A stretch of 7,583 bases of DNA from Pseudomonadota bacterium (GCA_023388675.1 JAEWFU010000134.1:1-7583); one strand, 5' to 3'. Shown: positions 1 through 6,372, counted from the stretch's first letter. The notes: a model not told the origin generated them from the letters alone. Numbers and translations are program-made.

Positions 1-146
1 AGCAGGTCTCGACCTTCGGGGCGAACACGCCGATGAAGCGGCCGGCACAGCCCGAAGAGATCGCACCCGCCTATGTCTTCCTGGCGTCGCCGCAGTGCTC
101 CAGCTACATCACCGGCGAAATTCTGCCAATCATCGGCGGCTACTGA
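1..146 (+). CDS. SDR family oxidoreductase, C-terminal part only (5' end outside window)
   Basis: The frame beginning at base 3 reads 47 codons to a TGA at 144-146. It contains TPMKRPAQPEEIAPAYVFLA followed by a segment ending SSYITGEILPIIGGY. This is the characteristic C-terminus of classical short-chain dehydrogenases: the P-x-R-x-x-x-P-E-E/D-hydrophobic helix, the 'FLAS..SSYITG' strand-turn and the terminal Gly-Gly. It resembles the YghA/general-stress-protein-39 branch. These are NAD(P)-dependent cytoplasmic Rossmann-fold enzymes. The catalytic Ser-Tyr-Lys and cofactor motifs lie upstream of the window, so the substrate cannot be inferred. The topoisomerase start codon follows after 5 bp, so the two genes are probably co-transcribed. 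Confidence 0.88.
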   Translation, partial: QVSTFGANTPMKRPAQPEEIAPAYVFLASPQCSSYITGEILPIIGGY

Positions 147-151
147 CGGCG

Positions 152-1222
152 ATGGACGCGTTCGTTGCGGGCAATGACCCGGCGGAAGCTGCAGAGCGAG
201 CCGATCTGGCTTACGTAAACGATACCGAACCGGGCATCCGCAGGCGCCGTGCTGGGAAGGGCTTCGTCTATCTCGACGAGAACGGCAAACGCCTCAGAAG
301 CGAGGCCATTGTCGGGCGGATAAAGGCGCTAGCGATCCCGCCTGCATGGGCGGATGTGTGGATTTGCCCGCAGGCGGAGGGACATATCCAGGCCACCGGT
401 CGCGACCAGCGCGGGCGCAAGCAGTATCGCTACCATCCTGACTGGACTGCCTGCCGAGACGAAGCGAAGTTTTCCAGTCTCGCCATGTTCGCCCGGGAGC
501 TGCCGAAACTTCGCAAACAGATCGACCGAGATCTTCGCAAGCACGGCTTGCCTCGCGAGCGGGTGCTGGCTTCCGTGGTCAGGTTGCTCGACACCACGTT
601 GATCCGCGTCGGCAACGACGCCTACAGCCGTGACAACAACAGCTTCGGCCTGACAACGCTGCGCTCCAAGCATCTTGATGTCGAGGGGGCCAGCCTGCGT
701 TTCTCGTTCACCGGAAAGTCGGGGCAGAAGTGGCGCCTCAATCTCTCCGACCGCAGGATCGCGTCTGTCATCCGCGCCATACAGGAGTTGCCCGGCCAGC
801 GCCTGTTCCAATATCTCGACGACGACGGTGAAAGACGCGACATCCGCTCGCAGGACGTCAACGACTACATCAGGACCGCTATCGGTGCGGAGTTCACGTC
901 GAAGCACTTTCGCACCTGGGGCGCGACGGTTTCTGCCGCACTCGCGCTGGCGGCCAGGGAGTTGCCGCCCTCGAAGCGCCAGCAGGCAATCGCGCTCAAC
1001 GAAGTGCTGGACGCGGTGGCGAAGCGCCTGCGCAACACCCGCACAGTCTGCCGTCGCTGCTACGTGCACCCTGCGGTTATCGAGGACTGGCAGGACGGCA
1101 CGCTCGGCAATGCGATCCACACACTGCGGCGGCGCTATCGGCAGCCACTGAAAGGCCTGGACGCCGATGAATCGACCGTGCTGCGCTGGCTCTCGGCGCG
1201 GAACGCCAATCTCGATCGGTAG
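152..1222 (+). CDS. DNA topoisomerase IB (poxvirus-like bacterial type)
   Basis: This 356-aa protein is predicted to relax supercoiled DNA by nicking one strand through a 3'-phosphotyrosyl intermediate, without ATP. An N-terminal DNA-binding region (about 20-110, with FVYLDENGKR, IPPAW and ATGRDQRGRKQYRYHP) precedes the catalytic domain. The catalytic residues are visible: Arg152 (LIRVGNDAY), Lys189 (FTGKSGQKW), Arg254 (HFRTWGAT), Asn295 (RLRNTRTVCRR) and Tyr304 (CYVHPAV). Their spacing (37, 65, 41, 9) equals what I recall for Deinococcus TopIB, where Asn likewise replaces the viral His. I chose ATG at 152 because an in-frame ATG at 95 lies inside the SDR gene and would add 19 non-family residues. 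The Shine-Dalgarno is weak, which fits translational coupling to the SDR stop at 144-146. The gene is convergent with the minus-strand block. Confidence 0.93.
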   Translation: MDAFVAGNDPAEAAERADLAYVNDTEPGIRRRRAGKGFVYLDENGKRLRSEAIVGRIKALAIPPAWADVWICPQAEGHIQATGRDQRGRKQYRYHPDWTACRDEAKFSSLAMFARELPKLRKQIDRDLRKHGLPRERVLASVVRLLDTTLIRVGNDAYSRDNNSFGLTTLRSKHLDVEGASLRFSFTGKSGQKWRLNLSDRRIASVIRAIQELPGQRLFQYLDDDGERRDIRSQDVNDYIRTAIGAEFTSKHFRTWGATVSAALALAARELPPSKRQQAIALNEVLDAVAKRLRNTRTVCRRCYVHPAVIEDWQDGTLGNAIHTLRRRYRQPLKGLDADESTVLRWLSARNANLDR

Positions 1223-1227
1223 GTCCA

Positions 1228-1318
1228 GTCATAAAGGCCAATCACCTCGCTCCAATCGAGGGATTGCGGTTCTCGCCATAGGTATCGGCGCCGATCCACT
1301 CGCCGATCAGGTTGTCAT
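1228..1318 (-). pseudogene. Aldehyde dehydrogenase remnant (N-terminal ~30 codons, frameshifted and truncated)
   Basis: Downstream of the DapA-family gene on the same strand, 27 nt after its stop, an ATG at 1318-1316 hits a stop after three codons (M-T-T-stop). The adjacent frame reads NLIGEWIGADTYGENRNPS. One further frame shift, as if one base were lost after the NPS codons, continues DWSEVIGLYD. Joined, these match the N-terminus of NAD(P)-dependent aldehyde dehydrogenases of the alpha-ketoglutarate-semialdehyde/glucarate-pathway type: N-L-I-G-G-E-W, then N-x-N-P-S-D, then V-I-G-x-Y. No ALDH-like sequence continues past about 1228, and the topoisomerase stop is at 1220-1222. A full enzyme has about 480 residues with catalytic Cys and Glu, so this piece is non-functional. 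The family call is from recognised motif order, not a search. Confidence 0.68.
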
Positions 1319-1345
1319 GCCTGTCCGTTGCCGCTCTCGCCGGAT

Positions 1346-2212
1346 TCAAACCTGTTCGGCGACGATGTCGAGCGCCGTACGCGCTGCTGCATCGTCGAGC
1401 GGTACGAACGGCGTAAGCACCCGGTTCCAGATGGTGTCGCCGGACCGCTGGCCGACAAGATATTTGACTGCCGGCACCAGAGGATGCGCGGCGATGTCGG
1501 CCCGTAACTTGCCGATCCGGGCAGCAAGGCCGTTCTCGTCTCCCCTTGCGACGAGCGTTGCGCAGAGCGGGGCGCTGATGTTGACCGTTGCGGAAATGCA
1601 GCCAGCGAAGCCCGCCTTCTTCGCCTCGCCGAGCGCCGTTTCCGAACTCGGGAAAACCTTGAGGCCCGGCACCGCTTTCACCAGCGCGCGGCAGTAGGCC
1701 AGATCGCCGGAAGAATCCTTGATGCCGGCAAAGCGTTGCGGGTTGGCCTTCGCCAGGCGCGCGACCACGTCGACCGGGATCGGCACACCCGTCATTTGCG
1801 GGAAATTGTAGAAGTAGACCTGGATCGGCGTATCGCCGAGCGCGCGATCCAGCGCTTCATACCAGGCCACGAGACCATCGTCGCTCACCGGCTTGTAGTA
1901 GAACGGCGGCAGCACGAGCGCGACCCGATAGCCCATTTCGGCGGCAGCCCGGGTCAGGTCGAGCGTGTCTTCCAGCGCCGGCAGGCCGGTGCCCACCATC
2001 AGCTTGCCGGCATCGAACGCTTCCGCGGCCCAGGTCATGACACGCTTGCGTTGCGCCATGCCAAGCGAATTGGCCTCGCCCGTGGTGCCAAGCACGTTCA
2101 ACGCATCGCAGCCATTGGCCAATGCCCAGCCGCAGTGCTCCAGGAAGGCCTCTTTCAGGGCTGCGCCATTCTCGTCCACCGGTGTAGGAACCGCAGCTAC
2201 TATGCCTTTCAT
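1346..2212 (-). CDS. DapA-superfamily (dihydrodipicolinate synthase/NAL family) aldolase or dehydratase
   Basis: This 288-aa protein is a full-length class I (Schiff-base) TIM-barrel lyase. Visible are the pyruvate-binding G-T-T-G-E at 42-46, the catalytic Tyr135 in YFYNFP, and the Schiff-base Lys165 in FAGIKDSSGD, followed by a late GCISATVNISAP strand. True dihydrodipicolinate synthase carries an Arg shortly after Y-N-x-P (YNVPSRTG); here the segment is YNFPQMTG. A role in lysine synthesis is therefore unlikely, and a sugar-acid or amino-acid-derived 2-keto acid substrate is more probable. The aldehyde dehydrogenase remnant immediately downstream supports a former pathway of the kind where a DapA-like enzyme yields a semialdehyde or keto acid that is then oxidised. 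The start ATG at 2212-2210 has a GAGGAT Shine-Dalgarno about 9 nt upstream. The exact substrate is unknown. Confidence 0.9.
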   Translation of the reverse strand: MKGIVAAVPTPVDENGAALKEAFLEHCGWALANGCDALNVLGTTGEANSLGMAQRKRVMTWAAEAFDAGKLMVGTGLPALEDTLDLTRAAAEMGYRVALVLPPFYYKPVSDDGLVAWYEALDRALGDTPIQVYFYNFPQMTGVPIPVDVVARLAKANPQRFAGIKDSSGDLAYCRALVKAVPGLKVFPSSETALGEAKKAGFAGCISATVNISAPLCATLVARGDENGLAARIGKLRADIAAHPLVPAVKYLVGQRSGDTIWNRVLTPFVPLDDAAARTALDIVAEQV

Positions 2213-2277
2213 GCTGTCTTATCCTCAATCGTTCTTCCCCAGGAGCGTATTTATGCGCTCAGCGACTCTCTCGCCAA
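2213..2277 (-). promoter_or_regulatory. Possible promoter with overlapping palindrome upstream of the DapA-family gene
   Basis: On the minus strand TTGGCG (2277-2272) and CATAAA (2255-2250) are separated by 16 nt, a passable sigma-70-like pair. An imperfect 18-bp palindrome, GAGCGCATAAATACGCTC (2260-2243), overlaps the -10 element and would suit a repressor site. The DapA-family Shine-Dalgarno lies about 20 nt further on. The caveat is that the same bases can be read as the tail of a coding frame ending at 2225 (see findings). The palindrome could be chance, so this stays a weak call. Confidence 0.25.
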
Positions 2278-2357
2278 CTGCAGCGCTGACACAGCCGGCC
2301 GGGCCTGTCGCGTCGCCTTGGAGCAATGCCCTTCGGAACGACGAACTCCACCGAGGA

Positions 2358-5036
2358 TCATCGCAGGTCGAGCCAGACACGCATAGCGCCTGCTTCTTCC
2401 GGATGGGGCTCGACCTCGAAGCCGGCCTCCCGGCACATGGCGAGCATCTTGACGTTCTCGGCCAGCACCATTCCCTCGATAAGGCCAATCTTCTCCGCGC
2501 GCGCATAGTCCAGCAGGTGATGCAGGAGCGCCCAGCCCAGGCCATGGCCCTGCAGATCGCTTCGCACGAGGATTGCATATTCGGCGCGCTCCCGGCCCGG
2601 ATCGCATGACATTCGGCCTATCGCGGCAAGATCGCCGCTACCTTCAAGCGCGACGAAGGCTATATCCCGGTCATAGTCGAGCTGCGTCAGCCGCTTGAGC
2701 ATCTCGTCTGGAAACTGACGCCGAGGAGCCAGGAAACGAAGGCGCACATCCTCGGGGGACACCTTGGCCAGGAACCGAGGATACAGGGCCACATCCGCCG
2801 GCTTGATCGGCCGGATCTCGAAGCCCTGGTCGCCGAGGGTAACCGACTTGGCCCATTCAGCCGGATATGGCCGGATGACAAGCGCCGGATTCGGCCCGGG
2901 TTCATCGACGCGCTGCGGGTCGATCTCGATCCGCGCATCCAGTGCGATGGCACCGTGGGCATCGACCAGCAGCGGGTTGATATCGACACCGACCAGGCAG
3001 GGAAAGTCGACGACCAGTTGCGACAGGCCGTTTAGCGCCTTGACGATCGCGGCGCGGTCGGCGGGCTTGCGGTCGCGGAAGCCCGCCAACAACCGGCCGA
3101 TACGCGTATGATCGATGAGATCGCCCGCCAGCACCTCGTCCATCGGAGGCAGCGCCATGGCGGTGTCGTCAACGACCTCGACCGCGACACCGCCGGCGCC
3201 GAACAGGAGGACCGGACCGAAGATCGGATCGATGCTCATGCCGAGGATCAGTTCCTGGGCATGTTTGCGTTCGATCATCGGCTGCACGGCAAAACCCTCA
3301 ATGTCGGCCTCCGGCCGAAGCTTCCGCACTCTTTCACTGATCGCGCCGGCCGCTTCGGCCGCGGCGGCGGCGCTCTCGATCCCCAGCACCACGCCGCCAA
3401 CATCCGATTTGTGCGAAATCGCTTTCGACAACAGTTTGACGGCGACCTTGCCGCCAGCAGCGAGCATCGGTTGTGCCGCCTTTCGCACGGCGTCAGGCGT
3501 GGCAGCCACCACCGTTTCCGGCACCTCCATTCCATAGGCGCTGACGACCGCCTTGGCTTCCGGTTCGGTGAGCATCCTGCGCCCGTCGGCCGCCACCTGT
3601 TGGAAAATCGCCAGCGCCGCGGCACGGTCGACGGACAGGTCCTCGCCACGGGTTGCCGGCACGCGGCTGAGCGCCTTCTGGGCGCTGGACCAGTCCGACA
3701 GAAACCGAGTAGAGCGCGCGACTTCCGCGGGCGTGTCGACGCTGGGTATTCCCGCTTCCTGAAGGATCGCCCTGCCCTCCCGCGCCGTTTGCTCGCCCAG
3801 CCAGCATGAGATCACCGGCTTGCCGTCGACCAGCCCGTTCGTCGCAAGACCCGCCACGGCTTTCGCTGCCTCGACGGGCGATGCGAGGCCGGTCGGGCAA
3901 TTGAGTACGACCAGCGCGTCGACCCCGGAATCGGCCGCCACGGCGGCGACCGACGCCCGGTAGCGCTCCGGCGGCGCATCGCCAATGATGTCGACCGGAT
4001 TGGCGTGCGACCACGTTGCAGGCAGGGCCTCGTTCAATGCGTCGAGGGTTTGCGGCGCGAGATGGGCGAGCTCGCCGCCGAGGTCGATCAACCCGTCGAC
4101 CGCCAGCACGCCGGCGCCACCTCCATTGGTCACGATCCCGATGCGCGCCCGATCCAGAGGCGCAAACCGTGCGGTGATCTCGGCAGCCTCGAAAAGTTCG
4201 CCAAGACCATCGACGCGCAATATGCCTGCACGACGCAGGGCGGCATCGACAACCCGGTCCGTGCCCGAGAGCGCTCCGGTGTGCGTGGAAGCCGCCTTGG
4301 CAGCCTCCTCATGACGCCCGGATTTGATCGCGATCACAGGCTTGATGCGCGCGGCGGCGCGGGCTGCCGACATGAACTTTCGCGGTTCGGGAATGGATTC
4401 GAGGTACATCACGATCGCCCGCGTGGTCGGATCTCCGGCAAGGAGGTCGAGCCAATCGCCAGCGTCCACATCGGCCATGTCGCCGAGCGAAACTATGTAG
4501 GAGAAGCCGACATTGTTTTCGCCGGCCCAGTCTATGAGCGAGGTGGCGATGGCGCCGGATTGGGACAGCAGCGCGATGTTGCCGGGCTGCGCTGCCATAT
4601 GGGCGAAACCCGCATTCAGCTTCAAAGGCGGGATCATCAGGCCGACCGTATTGGGGCCGATGATCCGGAAGAGATGAGGACGCGCGGCATCGAGCATTGC
4701 CTGGCGAAGTCCGTTCTCAATCGTCAACCCTGCGGTGATGACGACGCCGGCACGACAGCCCTTTTTGCCGAGTTCATCGACAATCTGCGGGACGATTGCC
4801 GCCGGCGTCATGATAATGGCGAGGTCCGGCGCCTCGGGGAGCGCAGCGGCGTCGGGGTAGCATGGCAGACCGCAGACCTGCCGGTATTTGGGATTGACCG
4901 GCCAAACAGTCCCCTCGAATCCGCCTTTGACGATATTGTCGATGACGAAGCGTCCAACGGAGCCTTCACGGGTGGAAGCGCCGATGACCGCCAGCGAACG
5001 CGGCCGCACCGCAAGGTCGAGATTTCTGCTGCTCAT
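2358..5036 (-). CDS. Acyl-CoA synthetase (ADP-forming) fused to a C-terminal GNAT acetyltransferase (Pat/PatZ-like architecture)
   Basis: This 892-aa cytoplasmic protein has three parts in order. Residues ~1-460 are succinyl-CoA-synthetase-alpha-like: CoA-binding Rossmann fold with AVIGAS 16-21, IGPNTVGL 126-133, LLSQSGAIATS 156-166, and the phospho-His loop STHTGALSG with His252. Residues ~470-710 are a beta-like ATP-grasp with SHKSDVGGV 541-549 carrying His542, plus GVAVEVVDD and the metal-binding VDINPLL. Residues ~738-892 are a GNAT domain with the acetyl-CoA loop around LQGHGLGWAL (828-837). Length and order match E. coli PatZ/Salmonella Pat. Such fusions acetylate lysines of metabolic enzymes; ADP-forming synthetases interconvert acyl-CoA and acid plus ATP. 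The start at 5036 is supported by a strong purine-rich Shine-Dalgarno (GAGAGGAGAGAGGGACCCG before ATG). A decayed gene lies directly upstream and a DapA-family gene directly downstream on the same strand. Confidence 0.93.
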   Translation of the reverse strand: MSSRNLDLAVRPRSLAVIGASTREGSVGRFVIDNIVKGGFEGTVWPVNPKYRQVCGLPCYPDAAALPEAPDLAIIMTPAAIVPQIVDELGKKGCRAGVVITAGLTIENGLRQAMLDAARPHLFRIIGPNTVGLMIPPLKLNAGFAHMAAQPGNIALLSQSGAIATSLIDWAGENNVGFSYIVSLGDMADVDAGDWLDLLAGDPTTRAIVMYLESIPEPRKFMSAARAAARIKPVIAIKSGRHEEAAKAASTHTGALSGTDRVVDAALRRAGILRVDGLGELFEAAEITARFAPLDRARIGIVTNGGGAGVLAVDGLIDLGGELAHLAPQTLDALNEALPATWSHANPVDIIGDAPPERYRASVAAVAADSGVDALVVLNCPTGLASPVEAAKAVAGLATNGLVDGKPVISCWLGEQTAREGRAILQEAGIPSVDTPAEVARSTRFLSDWSSAQKALSRVPATRGEDLSVDRAAALAIFQQVAADGRRMLTEPEAKAVVSAYGMEVPETVVAATPDAVRKAAQPMLAAGGKVAVKLLSKAISHKSDVGGVVLGIESAAAAAEAAGAISERVRKLRPEADIEGFAVQPMIERKHAQELILGMSIDPIFGPVLLFGAGGVAVEVVDDTAMALPPMDEVLAGDLIDHTRIGRLLAGFRDRKPADRAAIVKALNGLSQLVVDFPCLVGVDINPLLVDAHGAIALDARIEIDPQRVDEPGPNPALVIRPYPAEWAKSVTLGDQGFEIRPIKPADVALYPRFLAKVSPEDVRLRFLAPRRQFPDEMLKRLTQLDYDRDIAFVALEGSGDLAAIGRMSCDPGRERAEYAILVRSDLQGHGLGWALLHHLLDYARAEKIGLIEGMVLAENVKMLAMCREAGFEVEPHPEEAGAMRVWLDLR

Positions 5037-5083
5037 CGGGTCCCTCTCTCCTCTCGGTGCAACGCTGCCGTGCAGGGCGTTAC

Positions 5084-5305
5084 TTATGCCCGAAAGCCCG
5101 TCTCGCCTCCAGTCAATTGCCCGGTCGGGACGTGGGCGCAGGTCTCCACCTTGTCATCGCGCAGTCATCGCGCACGCCGACATACCAATCGTAGAGGTTG
5201 CATGTCGGATCGCAATGACCGGGCATCAGACGCAGGCGTCGACCGGGTATTATTGTTCGGCGATGCGCGCGAGTTGACCTTAGCCGAAAACCTCAACGAG
5301 ATCGG
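5084..5305 (-). pseudogene. D-threonine-aldolase-like (DSD1 family PLP enzyme) C-terminal remnant, multiply frameshifted
   Basis: The stretch between the FGE stop and the acyl-CoA synthetase start holds a broken coding sequence. On the minus strand one frame reads GQLARIAEQ, then a stop at 5252-5250. A neighbouring frame reads PGRRLRLMPGHCDPTCNLYD and continues WYVGVRDD. This is the C-terminal signature of D-threonine aldolase/DSD1-type fold-III PLP enzymes, where the His and Asp of P-x-H-C-D-P-T bind the divalent metal. After VGVRDD an exact 11-bp tandem duplication shifts the frame; with one copy removed the reading continues KVETCAHVPTGQLTGG to a TAA at 5086-5084. Only about 70 of the ~380 residues expected for the family remain, so no function is expected. 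It was probably once the gene upstream of the acyl-CoA synthetase. The family call is from motif recognition. Confidence 0.68.
5153..5174. repeat. Perfect 11-bp tandem duplication
   Basis: GTCATCGCGCA occurs twice with no gap (5153-5163 and 5164-5174). It lies inside the D-threonine-aldolase-like remnant. Because 11 is not a multiple of 3, the duplication shifts the reading frame, and deleting one copy restores a family-like continuation. It is therefore best read as an inactivating slippage or replication duplication and not as a binding site. Confidence 0.85.
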
Positions 5306-5382
5306 CTGCCCACCTCGTTGGTGACATGTGAGGCGCTATCTCGGCAGGGGTATGTCTGCGCTTGGTTCAGGCCGGCGCAGGG

Positions 5383-6282
5383 CTAGAGAATGTCTGCCGC
5401 GCAGCGGAAGCCCAGATGACTGGAGGTCGCTTCCGGAGCATTGGATGTGCGGGCTGACACGCGGTAGCGGTGGCAATAGCTTGCGTGGCAAAGATAGGAC
5501 CCACCCCGCATTGTGCGCAGGTGCGGTACGCCCTCGGCCCACGGCGAAGCCGTCCATTCCCAGACATTTCCGAGCATGTTGTACAGCCCGAAGCCGTTGG
5601 GCGGAAAGCTGCGCGCAGGTGCTGTAGCAAGGAAACCGTCCTCGCCCGTGTTGTCCGCCGGGAAGCGGCCCTGCCAGATGTTGCACATATGCCGGCCGCC
5701 CGGGCGCAGTTCATTGCCCCAGGAATAGATCGCCCCCTGAAGCCCGCCTCGCGCGGCCGCCTCCCACTCATCCTCGGAAGGCAAGCGTTTGCCGACATGC
5801 CGCGCATAGGCCATGGCGTCGTGCCAGCAAACATGGACGACCGGATGGTCCTCAAGGCCCGTGAGGTCGAGGCCGCCGCCGTCGGGCCGGCACCAGTTCG
5901 CCCCCTCGACGGGCAACCACCATTCGGGAGCTTGCCCCAGTTCCTCGTCACGTATCGACGCATCGGGAGCGACCTGGGCTCCGAACGCGAACGACCATCC
6001 GAGTTCTTCGGCTCGGGTCCGGTAACCGGTCTCGCGGACAAACGCGGCGAACTGCCGGTTTGTGACGGCGGTCTTGTCCATAAGGAACGACGGCAGGTCG
6101 ACCGTGCGCACCGGTCCCTCCCCGTCTCCGGGAATGGCCAGAACGCCCTCTTCCCCCAGACGCCATCGGCCGGCGGGTATTGCCGACATTTCGGGATGAT
6201 CCCCGGGCGAGAGAGGCGCGACCGCATTATCCGCAATGGCACTTGCCGGCCTTTCGGCACCGAGGGGACTGCAACAGGTCAC
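5383..6282 (-). CDS. Formylglycine-generating enzyme (SUMF1 family, sulfatase maturation)
   Basis: This 299-aa enzyme is predicted to convert the active-site Cys of a sulfatase (C-x-P-x-R motif) to C-alpha-formylglycine using O2 and copper. Motifs in order include the IPAGRWRLG strand near the N-terminus, TAVTNRQFAAFV, HPVVHVCWHDAMAYARH, KRLPSEDEWEAAARGG, CNIWQGRFP, GNVWEWT, and the active-site GGSYLCHASYCHRYR with Cys265 and Cys270 five residues apart, ending LGFRCA. Both catalytic cysteines are present, unlike many SUMF1-fold paralogues, so a genuine FGE is likely. The sequence closely follows the Streptomyces coelicolor FGE pattern. I chose GTG at 6282-6280 because GAGAG lies 8 nt upstream and the protein then begins M-T-C-C-S-P; a GTG at 6300 would add six residues but has no good Shine-Dalgarno. 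It is divergent from the regulator gene. No sulfatase is visible in the window. Confidence 0.94.
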   Translation of the reverse strand: MTCCSPLGAERPASAIADNAVAPLSPGDHPEMSAIPAGRWRLGEEGVLAIPGDGEGPVRTVDLPSFLMDKTAVTNRQFAAFVRETGYRTRAEELGWSFAFGAQVAPDASIRDEELGQAPEWWLPVEGANWCRPDGGGLDLTGLEDHPVVHVCWHDAMAYARHVGKRLPSEDEWEAAARGGLQGAIYSWGNELRPGGRHMCNIWQGRFPADNTGEDGFLATAPARSFPPNGFGLYNMLGNVWEWTASPWAEGVPHLRTMRGGSYLCHASYCHRYRVSARTSNAPEATSSHLGFRCAADIL

Positions 6283-6318
6283 CGCCGTTTCTCTCGCCAC
6301 TCATTGGTTGGGGAATAG

Positions 6319-6348
6319 AAAATAGGCAATTGACTCTGCCTTTGTCAC
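6319..6348 (-). promoter_or_regulatory. Candidate promoter for the FGE gene
   Basis: On the minus strand GTGACA (6348-6343) and TATTTT (6324-6319) are 18 nt apart, about 37 bp before the preferred GTG start. The pair overlaps the plus-strand regulator promoter, so the two would be sterically linked. It was found by eye only, and alphaproteobacterial promoters are poorly conserved. Confidence 0.35.
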
Positions 6349-6357
6349 GCATAAAGG
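6330..6357 (+). promoter_or_regulatory. Candidate promoter for the regulator-transporter unit
   Basis: TTGACT (6330-6335) and TAAAGG (6352-6357) are separated by 16 nt, about 33 bp before the regulator ATG. The -35 box is close to consensus; the -10 box is weaker. The start of transcription would fall in or just after the palindrome at 6355-6372. Confidence 0.42.
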
Positions 6358-6372
6358 TTGGACGTCCTACCT
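6355..6372. promoter_or_regulatory. 18-bp near-perfect palindrome, candidate operator for the UTRA regulator
   Basis: AGGTTGGACGTCCTACCT is self-complementary at eight of its nine base pairs; only the T/T pair (6359/6368) breaks it, and the core GGACGTCC is perfect. It overlaps the end of the -10 box and lies 17 bp before the regulator start codon, where a bound dimer would block transcription. GntR-family proteins bind short palindromes with GT...AC arms, and this has GT and AC in symmetric positions. Autorepression is an inference from position. Confidence 0.55.

Noticed and set aside
95..151. Upstream ATG extending the topoisomerase by 19 residues
   Set aside because: It begins within the SDR coding sequence, adds basic residues unlike the family, and the ATG at 152 sits neatly 5 bp after the SDR stop.
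329..1120. 263-aa minus-strand open frame
   Set aside because: It is the antisense shadow of topoisomerase IB, which shows all five catalytic residues at family spacing.
5230..5241. GACGC-AG-GCGTC inverted repeat
   Set aside because: A 5-bp stem with a 2-nt loop and no U-tract; it lies in the remnant coding sequence and is not credible as a terminator or operator.
4005..5324. 439-aa plus-strand open frame
   Set aside because: Most of it is antisense to the acyl-CoA synthetase, whose domains and catalytic motifs are unmistakable. Its composition (rich in R, G, D, H with no motifs) is typical of a high-GC shadow frame.
5202..5324. 40-codon plus-strand ORF with an AGAGG before its ATG
   Set aside because: It is antisense to the D-threonine-aldolase-like remnant, which accounts better for these bases; I recognise no family in the 40 residues.
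5330..5382. Terminator after the FGE stop
   Set aside because: I looked for a GC-rich stem with a run of T on the minus strand and found none.
5367..6260. 297-aa minus-strand frame overlapping FGE
   Set aside because: It is frame-shifted relative to FGE on the same strand, R/P/S-rich, and lacks any motif; a shadow frame.
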